NCBI RefSeq assembly: GCF_030758755.1
Contig: NZ_CP132386.1
Span: 1-31,560, forward strand
Direction: 5' to 3'
Source of the DNA: Bartonella apihabitans
GTDB lineage: Bacteria; Pseudomonadota; Alphaproteobacteria; Rhizobiales; Rhizobiaceae
Length of the DNA: 31,560 nt
This document shows, piece by piece, positions 14,728 to 22,552 of this stretch. The notes beneath the pieces were generated by a model. That model had not been told where the DNA came from, made no database searches, and saw only the letters and a program-made list of their open reading frames with translations. The translations under genes and the position numbers were made by a program. Positions within the stretch are counted from its first letter, which is position 1, and every line of letters starts with the position of its first letter.

Positions 14728-16573
14728 GCGGCCGGTTATCATTATCGTCGCGGCATTTGCCGTTTTGGTTTTGCTCTGGTCGTTAATATATTCAGTCGTC
14801 ATGGGGCTTGGCTACAAAGACTGGCTATTATTCAATCAATTTTTAGGGGGCAAAATACATAGTCCACTTGGACAACTCATTATTTATCATAATAATGCGG
14901 CCGTTCAAAAAACAGCGGTAATCGCGACGCTCATCATATTGTCGCCATTTATTGCATTGCTCGTGGCGTGGAAAGCACTGACGGAGAAAGATAGCAAGAA
15001 CGCCCATTTTCAGAACATTTTTGAGTTGGCAAAGAATAAATTTTTTGACAAAACCGGTGTGATTATTGGTGCATATAAAAAACGGCTGTTGAGAAGTAAT
15101 GCACCCGCGCATCACATGGTTATCGGGCCGACGAGAAGTGGAAAAGGCGCAGGCTATGTGATACCAAACGCCATCGACTATAACGGCTCAATGATTGTCA
15201 CTGATCTGAAAAGCGAAATATTTACCGCAACCGCCGGTTGGCGACAAAAAAATGGTAATGATATTTATCTATTTGCGCCCGGAGAACGCTCATCAGACCG
15301 ATATAATCCACTGTCGTCCGTCCGAAATAACGACGACGCTAATCGCGTCACGGACATACAAAATATAGCCATTATTTTGCTACCCATAACATCCGACAGC
15401 GAAAACGCTGTCTGGCAAGGACAGGCACAAGCACTTCTAGCGGCATTGATCAGCTACGTGTTAGAAAGTCGTAAATGCGCGAAAAACCAAACATTGACGC
15501 AAGTTCTGGAGCTGGTCGATAAAGGTGTTCTGCTACAAAATTATGTCAAAATGGCATTAAAATATGAACGCGAAGATCTATCAAAATTCACAAAAAACGG
15601 CCTAGGGTCGTTTGTAAGTATGACAGAAAAGGCAGCCTTATCAATATTAATGGACATTCGTAATTCACTCGCTGCGTTTCGCAATCCGTTAATTTCGGCA
15701 GCCACCGCTGTGACAGATATTCCGCTCAACGAGTTGAACAAACGGCCGATTACAATCTATTTGGCACCGACAATTACCAATATTACGTTGGTTAAGCCGA
15801 TACTCACGGTATTCATTCAACACGTTTTATCGCTACTGACGCAGACATTGGATGAAAAAGCGATTTCGGTGTTCTTTTTACTTGATGAATTTCGCCAGCT
15901 TCAACGCGTCGACGAAGTTGTGACAAAATTGCCCTACGTCGCGGGTTACAACATAAAATTTTCATTTATTATACAAGAGCTTCGCATGTTGGACACAATT
16001 TATACACAGGCGGGTCGAGACAGCATAATGGGTAACTGTGCCGTGCAGATTTGCATGGGCGCTAATGATGAAACCACTGCACGATATGTTTCGACGGCGG
16101 CGGGTAAAAAAATAGAACAAACGATGTCGCAAACGCGATCAGGTGGATTTTCCGGCGGAATAAATAGCAAAACGACGCACAAAAACATGACGGAACTAAT
16201 TCTGCCGCAAGAAATACGGCAAATGAAAGACGACCGTGAAATAATTTTGCCCGAGGGGCACGCACCAATTTTTGCCGAAAAAATAAAGTATTTCGAATGG
16301 AAAAAATATCAGTTGGCCGTCAAATATGCAAAAGAACATATACCTTCCATAAAAACGTTAGATTACAAAAAATATGTTACCACAAGCAGTGACGACGAAA
16401 TCGTTGAAGAACAACTAACACGGGAAAAAGAGGAAGCGGACGAAAAACTGGAAAAGGCAAAACAGGAATTACAAACGCTAGCTGCCGAAAAAATGAAGGA
16501 GAAGCCGGATTATCGCGCGACTATTTTAGATTTACTTGACAGCACAGTTCCCGACCCGCTTCCTGATGAATGA
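14684..16573 (+). CDS. virD4: VirD4-like type IV coupling protein
   Basis: The coupling protein brings the relaxase-DNA complex to the channel. It has 629 aa and starts at GTG (14684) with AGAGG eight bases before it, overlapping virB11 by 44 bases. Two N-terminal membrane segments (about 17-40 and 75-95) precede the TraG/VirD4 ATPase domain, with Walker A GPTRSGKG at 148-155 and Walker B FFLLDEF (D401). A charged, coiled-coil-like C-terminal tail (about 560-610) may recognise substrates. Last gene of the operon and convergent with the mobilisation genes. Confidence 0.95.
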   Translation: MASNRSIIKTINSHKRPVIIIVAAFAVLVLLWSLIYSVVMGLGYKDWLLFNQFLGGKIHSPLGQLIIYHNNAAVQKTAVIATLIILSPFIALLVAWKALTEKDSKNAHFQNIFELAKNKFFDKTGVIIGAYKKRLLRSNAPAHHMVIGPTRSGKGAGYVIPNAIDYNGSMIVTDLKSEIFTATAGWRQKNGNDIYLFAPGERSSDRYNPLSSVRNNDDANRVTDIQNIAIILLPITSDSENAVWQGQAQALLAALISYVLESRKCAKNQTLTQVLELVDKGVLLQNYVKMALKYEREDLSKFTKNGLGSFVSMTEKAALSILMDIRNSLAAFRNPLISAATAVTDIPLNELNKRPITIYLAPTITNITLVKPILTVFIQHVLSLLTQTLDEKAISVFFLLDEFRQLQRVDEVVTKLPYVAGYNIKFSFIIQELRMLDTIYTQAGRDSIMGNCAVQICMGANDETTARYVSTAAGKKIEQTMSQTRSGGFSGGINSKTTHKNMTELILPQEIRQMKDDREIILPEGHAPIFAEKIKYFEWKKYQLAVKYAKEHIPSIKTLDYKKYVTTSSDDEIVEEQLTREKEEADEKLEKAKQELQTLAAEKMKEKPDYRATILDLLDSTVPDPLPDE

Positions 16574-16713
16574 AAAAGCGAATAAAAAGCGCTTTCACCA
16601 GCCATACCAATACCGGCCAAAAGAAAAAATAGCAACATTACGACAAAAAACTTGCCGACAAGTTTGTTGCTATTTTTATTGTTCTCGATGACAAAAATCT
16701 TATAATCGTTCAT
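16510..16713 (-). CDS. Small single-pass membrane protein after the relaxase gene
   Basis: This 67-residue protein has one strong hydrophobic helix (LVGKFFVVMLLFFLLAGIGM). Its ATG lies six bases after the relaxase stop region, and GAGGTAAGTGTC forms a good ribosome binding site, so it is the third gene of the mobC-relaxase operon. Its last 64 bases overlap the 3' end of virD4 on the other strand. The coding sequence also contains the hairpin at 16625-16677. No family recognised. Confidence 0.6.
   Translation of the reverse strand: MNDYKIFVIENNKNSNKLVGKFFVVMLLFFLLAGIGMAGESAFYSLFHSSGSGSGTVLSSKSKIVAR
16625..16677 (+). terminator. Extended hairpin, probable terminator of the virB-virD4 operon
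   Basis: Perfect 13 bp arms AAAAATAGCAACA and TGTTGCTATTTTT (16625-16637 and 16665-16677) enclose a smaller AACTTG/CAAGTT hairpin. It lies about 50 bases past the virD4 stop, and the right arm provides the T-rich tail on the plus strand. It is unusual in lying inside the antisense 67-residue coding frame. Confidence 0.55.
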
Positions 16714-16718
16714 GACAC

Positions 16719-18647
16719 TTACCTCTCGCGGTCATCTTTTTTGTGTGAATGCACTTCGCGTTTTTTCTCATCCAAAACTCGTGCTGTATCTGGCTGTTTT
16801 GCCAGTTGTTCCTGCAGGTATTGATTGTTGTCGCGAATAGCTATGTTAACGGCATTTGCAATTGTTTTATCCAACAAAACCGACCGTTCAGTTTTATCGG
16901 TACTACTATTATTTGTGTCGTGTTTTAGTTTATCAATGTCGGATAAAAGTGCATTGCCGGTATTGACCGCTTGGTTACCAAAACGCGCACGATCAAGACG
17001 ATCTTGTGCGCCAATTGCTTCCTCTCGGCTTTTTATAACGGCATTCGCCGATTTTGCTAATTCATCGAAAACCGCCCGATCTTCCCGCTTCACAACAGAA
17101 TGTAAGCGCTCCAGGCTTTTGTCGACGGATTGACGATATTGTTTAAAATCGGCGGCGGTAGGTGCGTTAGCCATGTTATTAATACCTTTCAGAATATTGT
17201 TGATAAGGTCATGTGTGGGTGTTGGTTGTTTACGTTCGTCAAACCGGTCTAGCATTTTCTTTGCAAAGTCTTTTACCACCGGATTATCGCTCGTGTTTAT
17301 AATCTTATTATAGGCTTTCTTTACATTATTTATATAGGCTTTAGATAGTTGGGTGTTCGGTCTAGTAATTTTATTTGCGCGTTTATTTTCGAGACGTTTT
17401 TCACCCGAAGGTGTTATCCCCTCGTAAACTGTTTTTCCACCTGCTGAATAACTAACAGGCCTTGCCTCATTGCGCCGAAAAGCCGGTGCAGATAATGTAT
17501 CACGGCGATCAGTCATAACCATTTCTATCCCGCAGCGCGTGGCGGATTGTGCCATTGCTACACGCCAATGGCGGAAAGTTGCTCGATCAATAGACAATCG
17601 GCCACCATATACGTTTTTGGTTGTTATGATCGCGTGGACATGAACGTGTGGCCGCTTTCCCCCTTCCGCCGCTGTTTTCACGTCGGTCGACGGGTCGTGA
17701 ACCGCAAAAACATATTTATGCCCTTTATCACCAAATTCTTTCGCAAAAAAGTCGCGCGCGGCTTCGGTAAATTTTTTTACATCGGTTCCCGCACGTGCCG
17801 AAACCAACAAGTGCGCCACGTCTCGTGGCTTGCGACTATACAGCTCTTTACGCCATTCTGTTTGAACCAGCTTTTTTGCCTCTTCCGCGTTTTTGATAAT
17901 CTTTCCGTCGTTCGTAACAACCTGACCGGCGCTCTCGCCGACAAGCCGCGCCAAACGACTAGAACCATACTCGGCTCCATTGCCATAACCATGAAAACGA
18001 CATTTCAATAGATAATCCGGATGTTCTTCTTTTAGTTTTTTATTGACGATTTTTGCGGCAAGCTTATCGCCAGTCATCCGCGCGCCGGATGTTTTTGATC
18101 GCAAGACAACAACGCCGGTTACAGTCGTTTTACCATCATCACCATCATTAACACGATAAGCAAAACTCCGATCACCAAAACTGGTTGTCAAAATGTCACT
18201 GATTACCGGTTCACGTTCGTCTCCACGTGGAATATCTCCGCTGATGCTGAACTTCGCCAAATCACGCGAGGCCGCCCGCCCATCAAGTAACGGTTCCCAG
18301 TCGGCCGGTACTGTTGTTATTTCTTTTTCGGTTAATTCGGCACCGGTGTATGTTTCGATTTTTATGCCGCCACCACGTGAAATGTAGGTGAGCATATTGT
18401 TAAGTCGCGACGCGCCACCATAGGAAAGAAGTTTAACAACGGCCGGTTGTGCACCACCAGCTACCTTCGTGATGCGTCCGACAAATTCCGCTTCACTTTC
18501 TGTCGAACCAAGACGAAAAAACGGCCTAGGCGTGCGCCACGTATCTCGCGCAGTAGAAAACTTCAGCTCATCATCAATCTTTGCAGCAAGTCGCCCAATC
18601 GCCGAACTATTTGTCAACATTTGTTTCTTTCGCTCTTGCCAGTCCAT
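16719..18647 (-). CDS. VirD2/MOB-P type relaxase
   Basis: The relaxase nicks one strand at oriT and pilots it into the recipient. It has 642 aa and starts at ATG 18647 with a GGGGAGGGG ribosome binding site. The histidine triad of VirD2-like MOB-P relaxases is visible as FAVHDPSTD (H317) and PHVHVHAIITTKN (H334, H336, H338, N345). A tyrosine in LLSYGGASRLNN (Y76) or TYIS (Y88) is the likely nucleophile. The domain begins late (after about residue 270 for the histidine motif), with an N-terminal region of roughly 200 residues that I cannot assign. The C-terminal third is helical and charged. It follows mobC by 11 bases and lies beside the nic-like motif at 19108-19116. Confidence 0.88.
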   Translation of the reverse strand: MDWQERKKQMLTNSSAIGRLAAKIDDELKFSTARDTWRTPRPFFRLGSTESEAEFVGRITKVAGGAQPAVVKLLSYGGASRLNNMLTYISRGGGIKIETYTGAELTEKEITTVPADWEPLLDGRAASRDLAKFSISGDIPRGDEREPVISDILTTSFGDRSFAYRVNDGDDGKTTVTGVVVLRSKTSGARMTGDKLAAKIVNKKLKEEHPDYLLKCRFHGYGNGAEYGSSRLARLVGESAGQVVTNDGKIIKNAEEAKKLVQTEWRKELYSRKPRDVAHLLVSARAGTDVKKFTEAARDFFAKEFGDKGHKYVFAVHDPSTDVKTAAEGGKRPHVHVHAIITTKNVYGGRLSIDRATFRHWRVAMAQSATRCGIEMVMTDRRDTLSAPAFRRNEARPVSYSAGGKTVYEGITPSGEKRLENKRANKITRPNTQLSKAYINNVKKAYNKIINTSDNPVVKDFAKKMLDRFDERKQPTPTHDLINNILKGINNMANAPTAADFKQYRQSVDKSLERLHSVVKREDRAVFDELAKSANAVIKSREEAIGAQDRLDRARFGNQAVNTGNALLSDIDKLKHDTNNSSTDKTERSVLLDKTIANAVNIAIRDNNQYLQEQLAKQPDTARVLDEKKREVHSHKKDDRER

Positions 18648-18658
18648 TTGCCCCTCCC

Positions 18659-19036
18659 CTACTCGTCTTTCACGGCCATGGCCGACCGGCGCGATTTTAA
18701 TTCCACGAGTTCCAGTGAAAGATTATCAAAAACCGTCAAGACGTTTTTTAACGCGATGACTACCTCCGTTGGATGAACCGTTTTACCGGCATTCAGACGT
18801 CGCGCAATCTGATTTACGTTGATGCCGATTTTTCTCATATCCTCATGCAAAAGCGAAAAAATTGCCTTGTCTTCTTGCGACAAAAAAACTGTTTTTCCGG
18901 TCGCTTGTCTCAATATTTCACGGCAAAAAGCTGATCGTTTTTCGCCGGTTTTTTTGGCTAATTGATCAATATCGGCGAGATCGGAATCGCTTATGCGAAT
19001 TTTCAAGCTACAGGTTTTGAGAACATCGGTTGTCAT
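18659..19036 (-). CDS. mobC: MobC-like relaxosome accessory protein
   Basis: MobC-type proteins bind oriT as RHH dimers and help open DNA for the relaxase. From the ATG at 19036 it has 125 aa. A strand-helix-helix N-terminus (SLKIRISDSDLADIDQLAKK, then KRSAFCREILRQA) is followed by the family's late signature INVNQIARRLNAG at 72-84. GGTGA about 11 bases upstream supports this start over a TTG two codons earlier. The gene begins 22 bases from the oriT-like inverted repeat. Confidence 0.85.
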   Translation of the reverse strand: MTTDVLKTCSLKIRISDSDLADIDQLAKKTGEKRSAFCREILRQATGKTVFLSQEDKAIFSLLHEDMRKIGINVNQIARRLNAGKTVHPTEVVIALKNVLTVFDNLSLELVELKSRRSAMAVKDE

Positions 19037-19057
19037 TTGCAAAAATCACCAAAAATT

Positions 19058-19116
19058 AAACGGCGGCTTGTCCGCCGTTTGTTGTTAAAATGTACCACAT
19101 TTTAACGTATCCTGCC
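19058..19116. other. Origin-of-transfer-like site with IncP/Ti-type nic motif
   Basis: Two perfect inverted repeats stand side by side: AAACGGCGG/CCGCCGTTT (19058-19066 and 19072-19080) and GTTAAAATGT/ACATTTTAAC around ACC (19084-19106). One base after the second comes TATCCTGCC (19108-19116). This contains the ATCCTG core at which RP4 TraI and Ti VirD2 cut, so the predicted nick is between 19114 and 19115. The neighbouring relaxase is of that same class and mobC starts 22 bases away. The motif and repeats are seen directly; oriT function is an inference. Confidence 0.75.
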
Positions 19117-19249
19117 AACAGAATAAATGAAAGAACCACCAAAAAAAACAACAGCCGAATAAAAAAAGAAAACAGATGCAGCTTAATTTTTTTCAATGAC
19201 TAGCCGAGTAAAAAAAATAACGGAGATAAAAAATGCAGCAACAAATATC

Positions 19250-19482
19250 AACATAGGTATGCATTTAAATACTCGCATAAATAAGCATCTAAATACGCAT
19301 ATCAATAACGATATAAAAAACGATATGGTATATGATATTAAAAATGAATAGAAATATGCATTAGCGATAAAACATGTAAATATTGACATACAAAATTAAA
19401 TGAAATATGCGAAAGGATATGTTAATATTTACGTATTAGATTAAAAATTTAATTGAGGTCTAAAAAACGAAAGGAAAAAATA
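19250..19482. other. AT-rich repeat region upstream of parA, candidate centromere
   Basis: No gene is visible between the oriT-like site and parA. The segment 19261-19310 holds short related units: GCATTTAAATAC, GCATAAATAA, GCATCTAAATAC and GCATATCAATAA, spaced 10-14 bases, followed by GATAT-rich units to about 19345. In type Ib partition systems the centromere lies upstream of parA and is bound by the RHH partner, which fits this arrangement. The promoter region for parA is also here, with TTGACA at 19383 and a GAGGTCTAA leader at 19455. Confidence 0.5.
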
Positions 19483-20166
19483 ATGGCAAAAACGATTGCA
19501 TTTGTGAGCGGAAAAGGCGGCGCGGGCAAAACGACGGCGGCAATAATGGTCGCGGGAGAATACGACGCAAATAAAAAACGAACATTAATGATAGACACGG
19601 ACGCGCGGCAAAATCTGTCCGAATGGTGGACAGTGTCTGAAAAAAAAGGAAATATACCAGCTAACATGAATGTGCGAGCCGCAGTGAGAAGTGCCGATAT
19701 AAATGAATTGCTCGAACAATCCGCCGAAAAATATGATTTAATAGTAATCGACACACCAGGCGTGGATAGCCAAATACGCGATATTGTTTTGCGCAACGCA
19801 GATGTAGTGGTCACGCCCGTGCAACCAAACCGCGATGAGATAAGGGCGGCCGCAGAAGCGGCAGCGTGGATAGCCGACGTATCAAACGCCGTCGGTCGTG
19901 AAATACCACAGTTGTTGTTGAAGACACGAATATCGGTAACAAACCGCTTAAGCGAGGCCTATAGACTTATCCGGCCGTTTGTGTCGAACCTGCAACAAAA
20001 TGGATACAATGTAAGTATGCTGGTGCAGGAAATGTACGAGCGGAATTGCTACCGAGACGTTCGGTCAGGCTACGGGACGTTGCAAATGATGCCACTGAAC
20101 GAAACAATAAAGAAAGCGCGATTGGAAGTACGCAAAATAGCCGCTGAAATTGATAAATATTTGTAA
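19483..20166 (+). CDS. parA: ParA-type partition ATPase
   Basis: A small ParA (227 aa) without the N-terminal helix-turn-helix of type Ia proteins. It shows the deviant Walker A KGGAGKTT at 11-18, the IDTDARQN element at 37-44 and the Walker B-like LIVIDTPG. I start at ATG 19483, with AAGGA about 9 bases upstream, rather than ten codons earlier. It drives segregation of the plasmid together with the RHH gene 12 bases downstream. There is no parB and no repA/repB in the window. Confidence 0.9.
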   Translation: MAKTIAFVSGKGGAGKTTAAIMVAGEYDANKKRTLMIDTDARQNLSEWWTVSEKKGNIPANMNVRAAVRSADINELLEQSAEKYDLIVIDTPGVDSQIRDIVLRNADVVVTPVQPNRDEIRAAAEAAAWIADVSNAVGREIPQLLLKTRISVTNRLSEAYRLIRPFVSNLQQNGYNVSMLVQEMYERNCYRDVRSGYGTLQMMPLNETIKKARLEVRKIAAEIDKYL

Positions 20167-20178
20167 GGATTGGAAAAA

Positions 20179-20553
20179 ATGACAATGTTAGGAAGTATTG
20201 ACGACATTGCTATTGCGCCACGTCGCGAAAAAACAGCAGAAGAAAACGACGTATCAAACGCGGACGCAAAAAATAATGATGCGATAGCCTTTTTGAAAAA
20301 TCGTGAAAAAACAGAAGAAGAAAAGCAGGCAGAACGCGCAAAAAAATACGAGGAAGCACAAGACGCGCAAAAGCGTTTAAGAAGATTGCGTGATAGCCAA
20401 AAAAAATCACAACGAGAAATTTTAAACGTGGTGCTGTCTGTTGAGGAAAAAAAGCGGTTGGAAAAACTCGCGAGAAAATACGAAATAACACAGCGGGCGT
20501 TTTGTCAGCTAGCAATAACTTATTTTCTCGATCTGGTCGAAAAAGAAAAATAA
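20179..20553 (+). CDS. RHH centromere-binding partner of ParA (ParG-like)
   Basis: This 124-residue protein has a long, highly charged N-terminus with a coiled-coil look (about 35-78). It ends in a predicted ribbon-helix-helix: strand EILNVVLS (80-87), helix EEKKRLEKLARKYE and helix QRAFCQLAITYFLDLVE. ParG and similar type Ib partners have this same plan, a flexible arm that stimulates ParA plus an RHH DNA-binding end. AAGGA lies ten bases before the chosen ATG. The call rests on fold pattern and position after parA. Confidence 0.75.
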   Translation: MTMLGSIDDIAIAPRREKTAEENDVSNADAKNNDAIAFLKNREKTEEEKQAERAKKYEEAQDAQKRLRRLRDSQKKSQREILNVVLSVEEKKRLEKLARKYEITQRAFCQLAITYFLDLVEKEK

Positions 20554-20562
20554 AAAAGGGGA

Positions 20563-20577
20563 GGGGGCAGTGCCCCC
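20563..20577. other. GC-rich hairpin after the partition operon
   Basis: GGGGGC-AGT-GCCCCC forms a 6 bp stem ten bases after the parG-like stop. It is not followed by a T run on the plus strand, though A residues before it would give one on the minus strand. A similar GGGGTAAAGCCCC hairpin stands before the second structured repeat near 21820. Confidence 0.4.
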
Positions 20578-20595
20578 GAACCAGTGCAAAAAAGT

Positions 20596-20736
20596 AAAAG
20601 ACTTTTCCATCCGGAGGACTGGGCGCTTGGCGCCCAGCAGGCGAGCCGAACCGCGCAATCAAACAGCGCCGTAGGTTTGGCGAGCCTGTGTGTAAAGTCT
20701 TTTGCCTTATTTATCGAAGCGAGCAGAGCGAGCGGG
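20596..20736. repeat. GC-rich structured element, copy 1 (possible RNA)
   Basis: The 108-base core (20596-20703) is closed by AAAAGACTTT and AAAGTCTTTT. Inside is an 8 bp hairpin CTGGGCGC-TTG-GCGCCCAG. A second arm opens with CAGGC-GA-GCC and closes with GGC-GA-GCCTG, where two GA pairs face each other as tandem G-A mismatches. The tail GCGAGCAGAGCGAGCGGG (20719-20736) is shared with copy 2. Copy 2 (21857-22002) has the same body but a changed closing stem that still pairs. No open frame explains this conservation. Strand and transcription are unknown. Confidence 0.7.
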
Positions 20737-20739
20737 AAA

Positions 20740-20764
20740 ATGAGGTGATTTTTCATCACCTCAT
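20740..20764 (-). terminator. Terminator of the ardC-like gene
   Basis: A perfect 10 bp stem, ATGAGGTGAT and ATCACCTCAT, with a five-base loop lies 8 bases after the minus-strand stop. On that strand it is followed by TTTTCCC. Confidence 0.7.
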
Positions 20765-20772
20765 CGTCGGTT

Positions 20773-21615
20773 TCATTTTGCATGGTTCAGAATATAATCG
20801 GCTGCCGTTTGTGCATAATTACAAGCGCGCGTAAAAAACTTCTTGTCACGTTTTAAAGCTACCAGCCAAGAGTCCAAGTATGATGCCGTTGCATCCACGC
20901 GGGCAATTCCAAAATTAGCACAAACAAAACATGATGTAAGTTCGGCCACCAATTCTTCGAATGCATAGGCCGCATCTGTCTTTTTTCGCCCAAAAACCCG
21001 ATTTAGTCGACTTTTATGCCCCGTCCAATGTCCAATTTCATGAAAAAGCGTGGTAAAATAAGCGTCGGGGGTTTCAAATGTTGATATATCCGGCATCGAA
21101 ATAATGTCGTCATTATTAACATAGCAAGCACGATAAGAACCAACGTGAATTTTAACGCCAAGACTGCTAACCAATTGATTTAATTTTTCAAACCGATCTT
21201 CGTCTTTTATTGATTTTTGTTCAATGACTGGTTCCTCCGGCAGTCCCTCGATCTGTTCAACATTAAAAACTGTATATTGTTTCATATATTTTTTTTCTTT
21301 TTCTTCGCCGTCTTCTTCGTCTTCGACGACAAATGTACCGACTTTAATAATCGGATGCCCATGTTCACCTTTACGGATATGCGCATTCAGCGCCCGCGCT
21401 TGTGCGTATGTCATGAACATATGATGCTGGTAGTTGTTAGTGACTTCGGCGAGCCACAACAAAACGACGTTTACGCCACGATATGCGACCCCGTTCGAAC
21501 GGCGCGGTAATGAAATATCGGCATTCCACGGCCGCCGCCATGGCAAAACACCCCGTTCCATTGAAGCAATGATTTTGTTAGTGATTTCTTCGTAAATATC
21601 AATCTTTTTTGCCAT
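20773..21615 (-). CDS. ardC: ArdC-like antirestriction protein
   Basis: ArdC proteins protect incoming plasmid single-stranded DNA from host restriction. From ATG 21615 (AGAGGTCTAAA ribosome binding site) the product has 280 aa. The N-terminal ssDNA-binding domain contains LPWRRPW (24-30) and SLPRRSNGVAYRGVNVVLLW (35-54). The C-terminal metallopeptidase-like domain has the zinc motif HEIGHW (192-197) with a glutamate-rich helix YAFEELVAEL (217-226). It is flanked by the two structured repeats. Its position beyond oriT, near ssb, is typical of leading-region genes. Confidence 0.9.
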   Translation of the reverse strand: MAKKIDIYEEITNKIIASMERGVLPWRRPWNADISLPRRSNGVAYRGVNVVLLWLAEVTNNYQHHMFMTYAQARALNAHIRKGEHGHPIIKVGTFVVEDEEDGEEKEKKYMKQYTVFNVEQIEGLPEEPVIEQKSIKDEDRFEKLNQLVSSLGVKIHVGSYRACYVNNDDIISMPDISTFETPDAYFTTLFHEIGHWTGHKSRLNRVFGRKKTDAAYAFEELVAELTSCFVCANFGIARVDATASYLDSWLVALKRDKKFFTRACNYAQTAADYILNHAK

Positions 21616-21856
21616 TTTAGACCTCTTTTTCAAAAATGTTGCCGCGAGCGGGAACGTTTCGTTCCTGCTCCCGCGGCCTCGCAAGTGAGAGTGGGGGTAT
21701 GGGGGGAAAGGCAAAAAAAAGGAGGGGGATCACCCGCCCGAAGGGTTGCGAAGCAACTTTGCAGCGCATAGCGCGAAAAGCGGGGATACCTTTTTTTTCG
21801 CCTTTTTGGGGGTAGGGGGTAAAGCCCCCTCAGCCCCTTCTATAGGCAAATAATGT
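21616..21856. other. Gene-free GC-rich segment with several hairpins
   Basis: No plausible gene. It holds a large imperfect hairpin upstream of ardC (about 21641-21678, GCCGCG...GGGAACG-TTT-CGTTCC...CGCGGC), a GTTGC-GAA-GCAAC hairpin near 21745 and a G/C-run hairpin near 21810-21830. The first could lie in the ardC leader and affect its expression. Confidence 0.4.
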
Positions 21857-22002
21857 AATAAGACTTTTCCATCCGGAGGACTGGGCGCCAAGCGCCCAGC
21901 AGGCGAGCCGAACCGCGCAATCAAACAGCGCCGTAGGTTTGGCGAGCCTGTGTGTAAAGTCTTATTTCCGTTTTAGAAGTATTAGCGAGCAGAGCGAGCG
22001 GG
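21857..22002. repeat. GC-rich structured element, copy 2 (possible RNA)
   Basis: Direct repeat of 20596-20736. The core 21857-21966 is closed by AATAAGACTTT and AAAGTCTTATT, eleven perfect pairs. Relative to copy 1 one A-T pair has become T-A on both sides, a compensatory change. The inner hairpin keeps CTGGGCGC/GCGCCCAG but its loop is CAA instead of TTG. The GA/GA internal loop arm and the tail GCGAGCAGAGCGAGCGGG (21985-22002) are identical. Confidence 0.7.
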
Positions 22003-22080
22003 CGGAATGGCTTCTTCATGTATATTTTTATATTATTGTAATATTTTTAATAAAAATCAAAAATAAATGCAATTATTTAC

Positions 22081-22109
22081 TTGACATTATAAATAGTGGT
22101 ATTTATATT
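22081..22109 (+). promoter_or_regulatory. Promoter with palindromic operator, copy B
   Basis: TTGACA (22081-22086), 17-base spacer, TATATT (22104-22109). The palindrome TATAAATAGTGGTATTTATA (22088-22107) has perfect 8 bp arms, although its arm sequence differs from the other copies at the innermost base on both sides. The stretch just upstream (ATGCAATTATTTA) is also shared with copies A and D. It drives the gene at 22152. Confidence 0.8.
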
Positions 22110-22151
22110 ATTACTGTAAGAGGTCAAAAACAAACAAAAGGTAATATCAAA

Positions 22152-22538
22152 ATGGAAAATACATCTTTAACAAAACGGCAAATTAACAGTATTTTTTATA
22201 ATGAATTAAAATACTCATTAGGTCTTTATGCAAAAAAATATAAAATAACAGAAGCAGATCAAAAAAAAATAAATAAAATTGCCCGCCATATTGCTTCTCA
22301 GCATCAGACATTTTTAAATAATAAAATAAGAGAAACAAGCCCAAACGTCGTTCGCGATGGACGTAGTTATTTTTATCATACACATATGGAAATATTAAAA
22401 GAACTTAATATTGTTGACGATAATATGCGCGATTGGTGGTTTTTTACTTTTTTAACCGATAAAGGTAGAGATTTTTTTTATGTCATTCGCGTAGTATTAG
22501 AGAGAATTCAAATAAAACTACAACAAAAAACAATTTAA
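22152..22538 (+). CDS. AT-rich orphan gene under the shared operator
   Basis: This 128-residue protein begins MENTSLTKRQINSIFYNELK. It is basic, rich in Lys, Ile, Asn and Tyr, with several predicted helices and no signal peptide or clear membrane segment. I do not recognise a family. Its base composition is much more AT-rich than the transfer genes, which suggests separate acquisition. The start is set by the ATG 43 bases after the -10; an in-frame extension upstream would run through the structured repeat and promoter and is rejected. It lies between ardC and ssb and shares a promoter type with ssb, so it is a candidate leading-region, possibly anti-defence, gene; this is inference from position only. 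Confidence 0.7.
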   Translation: MENTSLTKRQINSIFYNELKYSLGLYAKKYKITEADQKKINKIARHIASQHQTFLNNKIRETSPNVVRDGRSYFYHTHMEILKELNIVDDNMRDWWFFTFLTDKGRDFFYVIRVVLERIQIKLQQKTI

Positions 22539-22552
22539 ATTCATTTTTTTAC

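Noticed and set aside
20520..20783. Minus-strand frames across the structured element copy 1
   Set aside because: Compositionally odd peptides that follow the GC-rich repeat; the same frame is not kept in copy 2.
21939..22151. Upstream extension of the orphan gene at 22152
   Set aside because: It would run through the structured repeat, the -35/-10 boxes and the operator.
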